Source: Aureimonas phyllosphaerae (GTDB taxonomy: Bacteria > Pseudomonadota > Alphaproteobacteria > Rhizobiales > Rhizobiaceae). From it: a stretch of 64,000 nucleotides of DNA. Shown here one piece after another: positions 1 to 10,166 of this stretch (positions within the stretch are counted from its first letter, which is position 1; each line of letters starts with the position of its first letter). The position numbers and the translations under genes are program-made. Where the stretch lies: positions 151,872 through 215,871 of the forward strand of contig NZ_FOOA01000006.1 in the NCBI RefSeq assembly GCF_900113065.1, in the 5' to 3' direction. Under the pieces are notes generated by a model, which ran no database searches, was not told the DNA's origin, and was given only the letters and a program-made list of their open reading frames with translations.

Positions 1-1
1 G

Positions 2-964
2 GCGCTGAAGGCCTTTGCGGCCGGCAAGCACGTCGTGATGCTGAACGTCGAGGCCGATATCGCCGTGGGCCGGCATTTCAACGCCGCGGCGAAGCGGGCG
101 GGCGTCGTCTATACGGGCGCGGCGGGCGACGAGCCGCACGCGACGATCGAGCTGATCGGCCTCGCCCAGTCGCTCGGCCTCGATATCGTGTGCGCTGGCA
201 AGGGCAAGAACAACCCGCTCGACTTCAACGCCGTGCCCGCCGACTACGAGGCCGAAGCGGCCCGGCGCAACATGAACGCACGCATGCTGGTCGAGTTCGT
301 GGACGGATCGAAGACCATGGTCGAGATGGTGGCGATCGCCAACGCCACCGGACTCGTGCCGGACGTTCCGGGCATGCACGGCCCGAACGCCACCGCCGAC
401 GACCTCGCGCAGGTGCTCTGCCCGAAGGAGGATGGGGGCATCCTGTCGCGCATGGGCTGCGTCGACTACACGATCGGGCGCGGCGTCGCGCCGGGCGTCT
501 TCTGCGTCGTCAAGGGCCGGCATCCGCGCGTCACCGAGCGCATCGCCGACCTGAAGGTCGGCCCCGGCCCCTGCTTCTCGCTCCTTCGCCCCTTCCACCT
601 CACCTCGATCGAGGTGCCGCTGTCGGCGATCCATGCGGCCGTCCACCGCCGCCCGCACATGGAGCCCCTGGATCGGCCGGTCGCCGAGTGCATCGCCGTC
701 GCCAAGCGCGACCTCGCCCCCGGCGAGCGGCTCGGGCGCATCGGCGAGACGCAGTATCGCGGCTTCGCGATGACTTGGGGGGAAGCGCGCGCGGCCGGCG
801 GCCTGCCGCTCGGCCTCGCCGAGGGCGCCCGCGTGACCGCTCCGATCAGGGCGGGCGAGAAGATCACCTACGCCAACGCCGCCCCCGACGAGAGCCTCGA
901 GATCACCCGCGTGCGCCGCGAGTTGGACGCGGCGGACGAGCGGTTCGTCGGCCGGGTCGCCTGA
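2..964 (+). CDS. Partial NAD(P)-dependent oxidoreductase with C-terminal SAF domain (homoserine dehydrogenase-like)
   Basis: The frame is open from the first bases of the window, so the N-terminus, including most of the Rossmann fold, lies outside. What remains is a central catalytic region with the segment GKGKNNPLDFN and a glycine- and cysteine-containing stretch around LSRMGCVDYTIGRGVAPG. It ends in a domain with the pattern AKRDLAPGERL and APIRAGEKITYANA, typical of SAF/antifreeze-like domains. This two-part layout matches the predicted homoserine-dehydrogenase-like SAF proteins found in sugar-acid and polyol catabolic loci. The substrate cannot be deduced, because the upstream partners are missing. 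The next gene follows after 22 bases but is unrelated and probably not part of the same pathway. Confidence 0.7.
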   Translation, partial: ALKAFAAGKHVVMLNVEADIAVGRHFNAAAKRAGVVYTGAAGDEPHATIELIGLAQSLGLDIVCAGKGKNNPLDFNAVPADYEAEAARRNMNARMLVEFVDGSKTMVEMVAIANATGLVPDVPGMHGPNATADDLAQVLCPKEDGGILSRMGCVDYTIGRGVAPGVFCVVKGRHPRVTERIADLKVGPGPCFSLLRPFHLTSIEVPLSAIHAAVHRRPHMEPLDRPVAECIAVAKRDLAPGERLGRIGETQYRGFAMTWGEARAAGGLPLGLAEGARVTAPIRAGEKITYANAAPDESLEITRVRRELDAADERFVGRVA

Positions 965-986
965 TGTTAAACTCCGAGGTTTCCTC

Positions 987-1487
987 ATGACCGTCGTAAT
1001 GGGCGGTATCGGCCTCCTTCCCACCTTGCGGCAGGCCTCGTTCATGCAAGCCGGGTCCGAACCATCGACCGATGCTACGACGATCGGGACGTGCCTTGCG
1101 GGTCACTGGAACAGGCGCGAGCAAGCGACCTGCATCGGCGAGATCGCAACGTCATTCCGGCGCAAAAACTCCAAAGAACCAGTGTCTGTACAAACCTACT
1201 TCTGCACGGCGCGGGAGTTGGCGGCGTGGGACGTGGTTCTCAACGAGAACTACGCCGCGCAGCTGCGGAGCATCGAACGCGCCGATGAGCCGGACGGCTC
1301 CGTCCGGCGCGATCAGATGGAAGCCCTGCGCACCGCCCAACGTTTGTGGATCCAGTTCCGGGATGCGGAGATGGAGCGGGAGCGCGCCAATTCGCACGGA
1401 GCAAACTCGGTGTGGATGACCGCCAACGTCGAGACGGTCGGGCTGGAGATGACGGCGCGCCGCGCCATCGACCTCAGCCTCGACTGA
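987..1487 (+). CDS. LprI-like (DUF1311) small protein
   Basis: This is a 166-residue protein. Its C-terminal half carries the LprI/DUF1311 pattern: W-x3-LNENYAAQLRSIE, then LRTAQRLWIQFRDAE. In that family (lysozyme-inhibitor-like, usually periplasmic) these helices form a small disulfide-braced bundle. Family members commonly have Cys after FRDAE; here it is Met. Three Cys lie in the N-terminal half. The start at 987 has a GAGG about 8 bases upstream. The N-terminus is only weakly signal-like, so secretion is uncertain. Base composition is visibly less GC-extreme than the flanking genes. It stands alone between an oxidoreductase and the convergent tonB. About 60 bases separate it from tonB and show no clear terminator. 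Confidence 0.6.
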   Translation: MTVVMGGIGLLPTLRQASFMQAGSEPSTDATTIGTCLAGHWNRREQATCIGEIATSFRRKNSKEPVSVQTYFCTARELAAWDVVLNENYAAQLRSIERADEPDGSVRRDQMEALRTAQRLWIQFRDAEMERERANSHGANSVWMTANVETVGLEMTARRAIDLSLD

Positions 1488-1547
1488 CAGGCTTCTGGGC
1501 TGGAATCGATGGGCGCCTTTGTGAACTGGGCCGTCCATACGTCGTCA

Positions 1548-2495
1548 TTATCGATAATCGAACGGCAAGGTGATGTCCTTGCTTCTCCCTTCCGGTGGAG
1601 GCGGGAAGGGGCTCGCCCGCCGGACGATCGATCGAGCGGCCTCGTCCAGAATCGGGTTGCCGGATGATCGGCTTACCCGGATGCCAGATGCGCTGCCGCT
1701 TGCGGTGATTGTAAAGGAGACGACGACCCGTCCGCTCCCGCCACCGCGTGGGGTGCGCTTGAAGCGAACGACACGAGCTTGGACCTGTGCCTCCCAGCGC
1801 TTTTCCGCCGAAGCACTCGGCCGCGCGCGCTGACCCTGCGAGGTCTCCGGCGCGGCGCGCGAGGCGCTGGAGGCCGGGGCGGCGGCCTGTCGGCGTTCGG
1901 TGCGGGGCCGCTCGCGTTCGCGCGGCCGCTCCACCTCGCGCGGGCGTTCCGGCCTGCGCTCGGCGACCTCTCGCCGCGGCTCGGGCGGGCGAGGTCGGGC
2001 GCGCGGGACCGGCGCGTTGATCACGGCTTCCGCCGGCGTCTCGACGGCGGGCGGCGGCTCGGGCTGGGGTTCCGGCGGCGGCTCGGGCAGGGGCTCGGGG
2101 TCCACGACCGGGGGTGGCTCCTCCACCGCCGGGGGCGCCTCCTCGACGGGCGGCGGGGGATCGGGTTCGGGGGGCGGCGCAATGGCCTCGGGCGGCGGTG
2201 GCTCGGGTTCCGGCTCCGGCGGCAGCGGTTCGGGCGGCGTTTCCTGCGGCTGCTCAGTGGGCTCCGGCGCTTCCACGGCAGGCGCGGCCGGCGGCGCGGC
2301 CTCCGGCGGCGCGAGTTCCATCAGGATCGGCGCCTCGGGCGCGCCGGCCGGCGGGGTGGCGATCGGGGGCATCTGCACGAAGAACCAGGCAGCCGCGGCA
2401 TGGGCGGTGGCGATGCAAAGCATCGCCGTGCCCCAGCGCGCGACGCTCATCGTGGTGGAGCCGCGTTCGAGATCGTCGGGACGGGCGAGCGTCAT
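1548..2495 (-). CDS. tonB: Energy transducer TonB
   Basis: TonB links the proton-motive force harvested by ExbB/ExbD to outer-membrane receptors for iron-siderophores, haem or other large ligands. The 315-residue product has one N-terminal membrane segment (about residues 22-42). A long periplasmic spacer of Pro, Glu and Ala follows (about 45-165), then an Arg/Glu-rich section, then a C-terminal TonB domain (about 225-315) with the pattern GRVVVSFTITASGSASGIRV and the closing ...PFPPPPEGR. The start is the ATG that overlaps the exbD stop as ATGA (2492-2495). The spacer is unusually long and low in complexity, and is encoded by imperfect GC-rich repeats (roughly 2030-2330). No TonB-dependent receptor lies in the window, so the cargo is unknown. 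Confidence 0.93.
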   Translation of the reverse strand: MTLARPDDLERGSTTMSVARWGTAMLCIATAHAAAAWFFVQMPPIATPPAGAPEAPILMELAPPEAAPPAAPAVEAPEPTEQPQETPPEPLPPEPEPEPPPPEAIAPPPEPDPPPPVEEAPPAVEEPPPVVDPEPLPEPPPEPQPEPPPAVETPAEAVINAPVPRARPRPPEPRREVAERRPERPREVERPRERERPRTERRQAAAPASSASRAAPETSQGQRARPSASAEKRWEAQVQARVVRFKRTPRGGGSGRVVVSFTITASGSASGIRVSRSSGNPILDEAARSIVRRASPFPPPPEGRSKDITLPFDYR

Positions 2496-2947
2496 GGTTG
2501 CGGGGCGGCCCCGGCGGCGGGCGCGGCGCCCGTGTTCTCGAGCCCGACCAGCGCGATCTTGAGATAGCCCGCGTCCCGCAGCGCGTTCATCACCTCCATG
2601 AGGTCGCCGTAGTCGACGGCGGCATCGGCGCGCAGGAAGATGCGCTCGTCCCGGTTGCCCCCGGTGCGCGCGTCGATCGCCGACCGCAAGGCCTCGCGGG
2701 CGATCGCCTCCTCCCCGAGCACGAGGTTCAGGTCGTCCTGCACGGTGAGATAGAGCGGCTCGTCGGTGCGCGGCTGGGGCAGCGCGTTGGAGACGGGAAG
2801 GTCCACCGGCACGTCGACCGTGGAAAGCGGCGCGGCCACCATGAAGATGATGAGAAGCACGAGGACGACGTCGATGAAGGGCGTGACGTTGATCTCGGAG
2901 ACTTCGCCAGAATCGTCGTCGTCGGAGCTTTTCAGGCTGACACCCAT
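2492..2947 (-). CDS. exbD: TonB-system proton channel protein ExbD
   Basis: This is a 151-residue partner of ExbB in the inner-membrane proton channel that powers TonB. After a short acidic N-terminus (SSDDDD) comes [20 protein letters not shown], the single membrane helix. Asp26 in it matches the essential membrane aspartate of ExbD. The rest is the periplasmic domain. An in-frame upstream extension to 3016 exists, but MGVSLKSS at 2947 is chosen because it starts 4 bases after the exbB stop and gives the usual ExbD N-terminus. Its stop overlaps the tonB start, so the three genes are translated as one unit. Confidence 0.95.
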   Translation of the reverse strand: MGVSLKSSDDDDSGEVSEINVTPFIDVVLVLLIIFMVAAPLSTVDVPVDLPVSNALPQPRTDEPLYLTVQDDLNLVLGEEAIAREALRSAIDARTGGNRDERIFLRADAAVDYGDLMEVMNALRDAGYLKIALVGLENTGAAPAAGAAPQP

Positions 2948-2951
2948 CGCG

Positions 2952-4034
<1,083 letters not shown>

Positions 4035-4335
4035 CGTCGACCTTTTTCGCCGATCGGGCGGGGAGCGCCCGTGCCTCGATGACAGCCGGAGGGAGGGCCA
4101 GCTGCCGATCGGCAATACATGAACATCTAAGTCATGTTTTCCATACGCATCGGGTCCCGATCGCACAAGCCCCTGTGCGAGGCCGTCTTCTCGCTTCGGG
4201 GCGACGGCGCGTCGCGCGCCCCCATCGACACCGGCGCCGCGCGCTCCACCATAAGGCCGGAGATGAGCGGGACGCCGCGTCGCTCGGGGTCGAACCCTCG
4301 CGACGCGCCCGGCCTCGAACCACAAGGAACGCCCC
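4035..4335. promoter_or_regulatory. Divergent intergenic region exbB / tkt
   Basis: This 301-base spacer separates the leftward exbBD-tonB operon from the rightward transketolase gene. It contains the IRO-box-like site at 4120-4134 and an AT-richer patch around it (4115-4145), the most likely position of the exbB promoter. Before tkt there is an AAGGA-type ribosome binding site ending about 6 bases before the ATG. No convincing coding sequence is present. Confidence 0.55.
4120..4134. promoter_or_regulatory. Candidate IRO box (TGA-N9-TCA) for RirA-type iron regulation
   Basis: The sequence reads TGAACATCTAAGTCA, an exact match to the alphaproteobacterial iron-responsive operator core TGA-N9-TCA. 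It lies 86 bases upstream of the exbB start, in the only AT-richer patch of the spacer. RirA is the Rrf2-family iron repressor of rhizobia and commonly controls exbBD/tonB. The match and position are seen in the sequence. RirA binding is inferred, and rirA itself is not in the window. Confidence 0.55.
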
Positions 4336-6432
4336 ATGAGCGCGAACCCCACAGCCGCCAACGCCGGATCCAGCGAGAGCGGCTCGCCCGAGCAGCTGGC
4401 GATCGACACGATCCGCACCCTGTCGATGGACGCCGTCCTGAAGGCGCATTCCGGCCATGTCGGCGCGCCGCTGGGCCTTGCGCCGGTCGCCTACACGCTG
4501 TGGACCGAGTTCATGCGCTACGATCCCGGCCAGCCGGACTGGCCGAACCGGGACCGCTTCGTGCTATCGGTCGGCCACGGCTCGATGCTGCTTTACTCGG
4601 TGCTGCATCTCGCGGGCGTCGAGGAGATCGACGCGCACGGCAAGAAGACCGGCAAGCCGGCCGTCTCGCTCGACGACGTCAAGGCGTTCCGCCAGCTCTC
4701 GTCGAAGACGCCGGGCCACCCGGAATATCGGATGACCACAGGCGTCGAGACGACGACCGGCCCGCTCGGTCAGGGCTGCGGCAACTCGGTCGGCATGGCG
4801 ATCGCCGAACGCTGGCTCGCCGCGCGCTACAACAAGCCGGAGGCCAAGGTCTTCGATCACGACGTGATCGTGCTCTGCGGCGACGGCGACATGATGGAGG
4901 GCGTGTCCTCCGAGGCCGCCTCGCTCGCCGGCCACCTGAAGCTCTCGAACCTTCTCTGGATCTACGACAACAACAAGGTCTCGATCGAGGGCTTCACCAG
5001 CCTCGCCTTCTCCGAAGACGTCGCGAAGCGCTTCCGCGGCTACGGCTGGAAGACCCTGCACGTGTCCGACGCCAACGACCGGTCGGCGATCCGCCGCGCC
5101 ATGGAGGAGTTCCGCGCGACCGACGACCGGCCGACGCTCGTCGTCGTCGACAGCGTGATCGGCTACGGCCTCGCGAAGCAGCAGGGCACGGCCGCCGCCC
5201 ATGGCGAGGCCTTCGACGCCGAGGATGTGAAGGGCGCCAAGCGCTCCTACGGCTGGCCGGAGGACAAGGACTTCTACGTGCCGGACGGCGTCGCCGCCGA
5301 TTTCCGCGGTCGCGTCGAGACGCGCGGCAAGGCCGCGCGCGAGGCCTGGGAGGCCGACTTCGCCCGCTACCGACAGGCCCATCCCGAGCTTGCCGCCGAG
5401 ATCGACGCCATGCGCGAAGGCCGGCTGCCGGACGGCTGGGATGCCTCCATCCCGAGCTTCGAGCCGGACGCCAAAGGCATCGCCTCGCGCGATGCGTCCG
5501 GCAAGGTGCTGAACGCGATCGCCGAACGCGTACCCTTCCTCGTCGGCGGCTCGGCGGACCTTGCGCCGTCCAACAAGTCCAAGCTCGGCTTCGAGGGAGC
5601 GGGTAGCTTCTCGGCGGACGACTATGCCGGGCGGAACCTCCATTTCGGCATCCGCGAACACGGCATGGGCGCCGTCGTCAACGGCATGGCGCTCTCCTAC
5701 GTGCGCCCCTACGGCGCGACGTTCCTCGTCTTCTCCGACTACATGCGCGCGCCCGTGCGCCTGTCGGCGATCATGGAGATCCCCGCGGTCTGGGTCTTCA
5801 CGCACGATTCGATCGGCGTCGGCGAGGATGGGCCGACCCACCAGCCCGTGGAGCACCTCGCCTCGCTTCGCGCGATCCCGGGCCTCAACACGATCCGCCC
5901 CTGCGACGCCAACGAGACGGCGGAAGCTTGGCGCGTCGCGATGGAGCAGACCCACGAGCCGACCGCGCTTGTCCTGTCGCGCCAGCCGCTGCCGACGCTC
6001 GACCGCTCGAAATTCGCGCCCGCTTCGAACCTTCGCCGCGGCGCCTACATCCTCGCCGAGGCCGAGGGCGGCAAGCCGGACGTGATCCTCCTGGCCACCG
6101 GGTCCGAGGTCTCGCTCTGCGTTGCCGCGCGCGAGACGCTCGCGGGGGAGGGCATCAAGGCGCGGGTCGTCTCGATGCCGTCGTGGCACCTCTTCGAGCG
6201 ACAGGACGAGAGCTACCGCGACGAAGTGCTGCCGCCGGACGTCATGGCCCGTGTCGCGGTGGAGCAGGGCGGGTCGCTCGGCTGGGACCAGTATGCCGGC
6301 TCCAAGGGCGCCAAGATCGTCATGAAGACCTTCGGCGCCTCCGCCCCGATCGCCAAGCTCCAGGAGAAGTTCGGCTTCACGGTCGACAACGTCGTCAAGC
6401 TCGCGCGCGAACAGGTGGCGGCCGGCCGCTGA
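4336..6432 (+). CDS. tkt: Transketolase
   Basis: Transketolase transfers two-carbon units between sugar phosphates using thiamine diphosphate, linking the non-oxidative pentose phosphate or Calvin-type reactions to glycolysis. The 698-residue length is standard. Visible motifs are [10 protein letters not shown] near residue 38 and the thiamine-diphosphate/Mg2+ motif GDGDMMEG...DNNKVSIEG from about residue 182. [17 protein letters not shown] near 436 carries the conserved Glu that activates the cofactor, and [19 protein letters not shown] follows near 490. The start has AAGGA just upstream. It is followed after 49 bases by 6-phosphogluconate dehydrogenase and then a HAD phosphatase, a sensible pentose-phosphate grouping. 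Confidence 0.97.
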   Translation: MSANPTAANAGSSESGSPEQLAIDTIRTLSMDAVLKAHSGHVGAPLGLAPVAYTLWTEFMRYDPGQPDWPNRDRFVLSVGHGSMLLYSVLHLAGVEEIDAHGKKTGKPAVSLDDVKAFRQLSSKTPGHPEYRMTTGVETTTGPLGQGCGNSVGMAIAERWLAARYNKPEAKVFDHDVIVLCGDGDMMEGVSSEAASLAGHLKLSNLLWIYDNNKVSIEGFTSLAFSEDVAKRFRGYGWKTLHVSDANDRSAIRRAMEEFRATDDRPTLVVVDSVIGYGLAKQQGTAAAHGEAFDAEDVKGAKRSYGWPEDKDFYVPDGVAADFRGRVETRGKAAREAWEADFARYRQAHPELAAEIDAMREGRLPDGWDASIPSFEPDAKGIASRDASGKVLNAIAERVPFLVGGSADLAPSNKSKLGFEGAGSFSADDYAGRNLHFGIREHGMGAVVNGMALSYVRPYGATFLVFSDYMRAPVRLSAIMEIPAVWVFTHDSIGVGEDGPTHQPVEHLASLRAIPGLNTIRPCDANETAEAWRVAMEQTHEPTALVLSRQPLPTLDRSKFAPASNLRRGAYILAEAEGGKPDVILLATGSEVSLCVAARETLAGEGIKARVVSMPSWHLFERQDESYRDEVLPPDVMARVAVEQGGSLGWDQYAGSKGAKIVMKTFGASAPIAKLQEKFGFTVDNVVKLAREQVAAGR

Positions 6433-6481
6433 GCCGCCCGCTGCCCTCACCAACCGACGCAACGAACATCGCAGGACCCAC

Positions 6482-7459
<978 letters not shown>

Positions 7460-7460
7460 C

Positions 7461-8297
7461 ATGGCGGACGCGCTCGATCCGGCCAAGGCGAGGGCGATCC
7501 GCCTCGTGATCTGCGACATCGACGGCACGATCGTGCGCGACGACAAGACCCTGTCGGACGCGACGGTCGCGGCCGTCGCGCGGGCGCGCGAGGCCGGCAT
7601 CGCGGTGACCCTCATCAGCGCGCGGCCCGCGAGCGGGCTCGGGCGCATCGTCGGAGACCTCGGGATCGAGGGCGCGGTCGGTGCCTTCAACGGCGGCACG
7701 CTGTTCGAGGCCGGCGGCGACGTGATCGAGGCGCATCGCCTCGCGCCGGGCGACGCCAGGCGTGCGGTCGAGGCGCTGGACGGGGCCGGGGTGCCCGTCT
7801 GGGTGTTCGCGGACGGGCTCTGGCTCGCCCGCAGCGAGGACGCGCTGCACGGCGACCGCGAGCGCAAGGCGGCCCAGCTCGACCCGACGATCGTCCAGGA
7901 CTTCTCGCCTTGGTTCGATCGCACCGACAAGGTCGTCGGCGTGTCGGACGATCATCCGCTGGTCGAGCGCATGGAACGCGAGATCGGCGATCTTCTCGGC
8001 GAGACCGCCAACGTCGTGCGCTCGCAGCTCTATTTCCTCGACGTGACCGCCAAAGTCGCCAACAAGGGCGACGGCGCGGCCTTCCTCGCCAAGGCCCACG
8101 GCGTGCCGTTGGAGGAGACCGCGGCGGTCGGCGACATGCCCAACGACATTCCGATGCTCCGGCGCGCCGGCCTCGGCGTCGCGATGGGGCAGGGAAGCGA
8201 AGCGGTCCGCCGCGCCGCCGGCTACGTCACCGCCTCCAACGAGGAGGACGGGGTGGCGAAGTTCCTCGACCGGCTCGTGGAGGCGCGGCGGAGCTAG
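7461..8297 (+). CDS. Cof-type HAD-IIB family phosphatase
   Basis: This 278-residue HAD hydrolase has motif I DIDGTIVRDDKTLSD (about residues 19-33), with both catalytic Asp, and the C-terminal motif GDMPNDIPMLRRAGLGVAMG typical of Cof/YbiV-type sugar-phosphate or cofactor phosphatases. A cap domain lies between them. MADALD at 7461 is chosen because it begins one base after the gnd stop; the frame is open further upstream, but that part lies inside gnd. The 3' end overlaps the convergent LysR gene by 4 bases. The substrate is unknown; the context points to a phosphorylated sugar. Confidence 0.85.
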   Translation: MADALDPAKARAIRLVICDIDGTIVRDDKTLSDATVAAVARAREAGIAVTLISARPASGLGRIVGDLGIEGAVGAFNGGTLFEAGGDVIEAHRLAPGDARRAVEALDGAGVPVWVFADGLWLARSEDALHGDRERKAAQLDPTIVQDFSPWFDRTDKVVGVSDDHPLVERMEREIGDLLGETANVVRSQLYFLDVTAKVANKGDGAAFLAKAHGVPLEETAAVGDMPNDIPMLRRAGLGVAMGQGSEAVRRAAGYVTASNEEDGVAKFLDRLVEARRS

Positions 8298-9190
8298 TCC
8301 GCCTCGCCGAGGGCGCCGGCCAGAAAGTCGACGATCTGGCCGCCGAGCGGGCCCGGCGCGCGGTCGATCGACCAGGCGGCGCCGAGCGCACGCACAGGAT
8401 GCAGCCGGTTGTCCGCGCTGCGCAGGCGCTTCACCGCGCCCGATGCCTCCTCGCGCGCGAAGAACGCCTCGTTGGTGAAGCACCAGCCAAAGCCGCCCGT
8501 CACCAGCATCCGGATGTGTTCGAGGTCGTTGGAGGTCCAGACGTCCGGGCCGAACACGCGGCCCAGGCGCTCCACGTCGACGCCGGGATCGCCGATGAAG
8601 TAGATCTGCCGCTCCGACTGGAAGGCCTCGATCGGGATCGGCTGCGCCATCCGCGCGAGCGGATGGGTCGCAGCCGCCACCGGCCACATCGTCACGTTGC
8701 GGAACGAGCGGGCCGTCATGTCGGCCGGAACGTTGGCGAGGAAGGTCAGCGCGAAGTCGACATCGCCGCTGCGCAGGGTTTCCCAGAGCGTGTTGAGCGA
8801 GCTCGTGAAGAGCTGGACACGGGCGCGCGGGCGCGCCGCGTCGAAGCGCTGGAGCGCGGCGTGAAGATGGTCGAGCGGGAAGAGGACGTCGACCGCGATG
8901 CGGATGCGCGTTTCCTCGCCCTTCTCCAGCGCCTTCATGTGGGCCGTCAGGCGGCGCGCGCTTTCCACGAGGAAGCTGGCTTCCGCAAACACCGCCCGGC
9001 CGCGGCGCGTGAGCTCGGGCTGGCGCGTGACGCGCTCCAGAAGTGGGAAGCCGCAGTGCCGCTCGATCTGGGCGACCGCATAGGACACCGAGGAGACCGC
9101 CCGGTTGAGGCGGCGCGCCGCGCCCGTGAAGCTGCCCTCCTCCACCACCGTCACAAAGGTGCGGAGCTGGTCGATCAGATTGGGGTTCAT
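8294..9190 (-). CDS. LysR-family transcriptional regulator
   Basis: A 298-residue LysR regulator. Its N-terminal winged helix-turn-helix reads TFVTVVEEGSFTGAARRLNRAVSSVSYAVAQIE in two parts (about residues 12-44), followed by the linker helix and a two-lobed effector-binding domain. It is divergent from the Liv-type transporter/CoA ligase operon across a 139-base spacer. That placement implies it controls the operon and itself, with the transported organic acid or its CoA ester as a plausible inducer. The effector cannot be read from the sequence. Confidence 0.9.
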   Translation of the reverse strand: MNPNLIDQLRTFVTVVEEGSFTGAARRLNRAVSSVSYAVAQIERHCGFPLLERVTRQPELTRRGRAVFAEASFLVESARRLTAHMKALEKGEETRIRIAVDVLFPLDHLHAALQRFDAARPRARVQLFTSSLNTLWETLRSGDVDFALTFLANVPADMTARSFRNVTMWPVAAATHPLARMAQPIPIEAFQSERQIYFIGDPGVDVERLGRVFGPDVWTSNDLEHIRMLVTGGFGWCFTNEAFFAREEASGAVKRLRSADNRLHPVRALGAAWSIDRAPGPLGGQIVDFLAGALGEAD

Positions 9191-9204
9191 TCGAAGGATC
9201 CGAA

Positions 9205-9219
9205 CGATCTATGCGATCG
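9205..9219. promoter_or_regulatory. Weak LysR-type inverted repeat in divergent spacer
   Basis: CGATC-TATGC-GATCG forms a short inverted repeat 15 bases from the lysR start, the usual autoregulatory position. Arms of five bases can arise by chance in GC-rich DNA. Only its position supports it. Confidence 0.25.
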
Positions 9220-9262
9220 ATTACGTATTCCTGAAAGCGCTTCGCTTTGCTAGCCTCCTTCT

Positions 9263-9303
9263 GGTTGTGCCGATTGGGAGATCGGACCAACCCGTATCGG
9301 CAC
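9263..9303 (+). ncRNA. Leader with two alternative stem-loops before livG
   Basis: GGTTG-TG-CCGAT (9263-9274) can fold on ATCGG-AC-CAACC (9281-9292) with loop TGGGAG, giving ten paired bases around a 2x2 internal loop. The GTGCCGAT at 9267-9274 can instead pair perfectly with ATCGGCAC at 9296-9303. The two folds exclude each other, and the region ends 26 bases before the livG start. This is attenuator-like in layout but has no U-run and no leader peptide, and whether it is transcribed is unknown. Confidence 0.25.
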
Positions 9304-9329
9304 TGACAGGCTCTGGGAGGAGGCGGGTC

Positions 9330-10166
9330 ATGCAACATCCAACGGCGCTCGTCGCCGCAAGCGCTCGCGCGTCCGACAGCGCGGCAGTCCGGCCGGAAGC
9401 GCTGGCCTGCGAGAATGTCAGCCGCTGGTTCGGCGGGCTTCAGGCACTGAAATCCGTGTCGATCCGTGTCGGCCAGGGCGAGATCTTCGGCCTCGTCGGG
9501 CCAAACGGCTCCGGCAAGACGACGCTCGTCAACGCCATCACCGGCTTCTATCCGCCGCAGGAAGGCTCGATCCGCCTCCACGGGGACCGGATCGAAGGCA
9601 CGCGGCCGCACAAGGTCGCCCGGATGGGCGTCGCCCGCACCTTCCAGAACGTCGCCCTTTTCCGCGGCATGAGCGTTCTCGACAACATCCTGATGGGCCG
9701 GCACATCTTCATGCGCCCGTCGGCGCTGGCCGCCTTCTTCTATCCCGTCTGGGCCGAGCGCGCCGAGATCGAGAACCGCCGCAAGGTGGAGGACGTGATC
9801 GACCTCCTGCAGCTCCAGAGCGTGCGCGACGAGCATGTCGACACCATTCCGCTGGGGCTGCAGAAGCGCGTCGAACTCGCCCGCGCGCTCGCCGCCGAGC
9901 CGCGCCTCCTGGTGCTGGACGAGCCGATGGCCGGCATGAACCAGGAGGAGAAGGAATACATGGTCCGCTTCATCCTCGACGCACGCGAGGAACTCGGCCT
10001 GACCGTGCTCCTGATCGAGCATCACCTCGATGTGGTGACGGCGATCTGCGACCGGGTCGTCGTCCTCAACAATGGCAAGGCGATCGCCGAGGGGCCGGCG
10101 CGCGAGGCGATGAGCGACCCGGCCGTGGTCGCCGCCTATATCGGAGGGGCCGCCCATGCTGCATGA
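9330..10166 (+). CDS. Branched-chain/organic-acid ABC transporter ATP-binding protein (LivG type)
   Basis: One of the two ATPases of a Liv-type (HAAT family) importer. Walker A is GPNGSGKTTL (about residues 59-68). The LivG-type segment VARTFQNVALFRGM follows, and Walker B/D-loop LLVLDEPMAGM. The ABC signature is degenerate (LGLQKRVELARAL instead of LSGGQ), which is common in LivG subunits. ATG 9330 is preferred because it has GGGAGGAGG just upstream; the frame is open farther back into the regulatory spacer. Its 3' end overlaps the acyl-CoA synthetase start by 11 bases. Confidence 0.9.
   Translation: MQHPTALVAASARASDSAAVRPEALACENVSRWFGGLQALKSVSIRVGQGEIFGLVGPNGSGKTTLVNAITGFYPPQEGSIRLHGDRIEGTRPHKVARMGVARTFQNVALFRGMSVLDNILMGRHIFMRPSALAAFFYPVWAERAEIENRRKVEDVIDLLQLQSVRDEHVDTIPLGLQKRVELARALAAEPRLLVLDEPMAGMNQEEKEYMVRFILDAREELGLTVLLIEHHLDVVTAICDRVVVLNNGKAIAEGPAREAMSDPAVVAAYIGGAAHAA

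Noticed and set aside
1900..2562. Rightward frame with long Gly/Ser-rich repeats opposite tonB
   Set aside because: It is the antisense image of the Pro/Glu-rich TonB spacer; TonB has the real domain, RBS and operon context.
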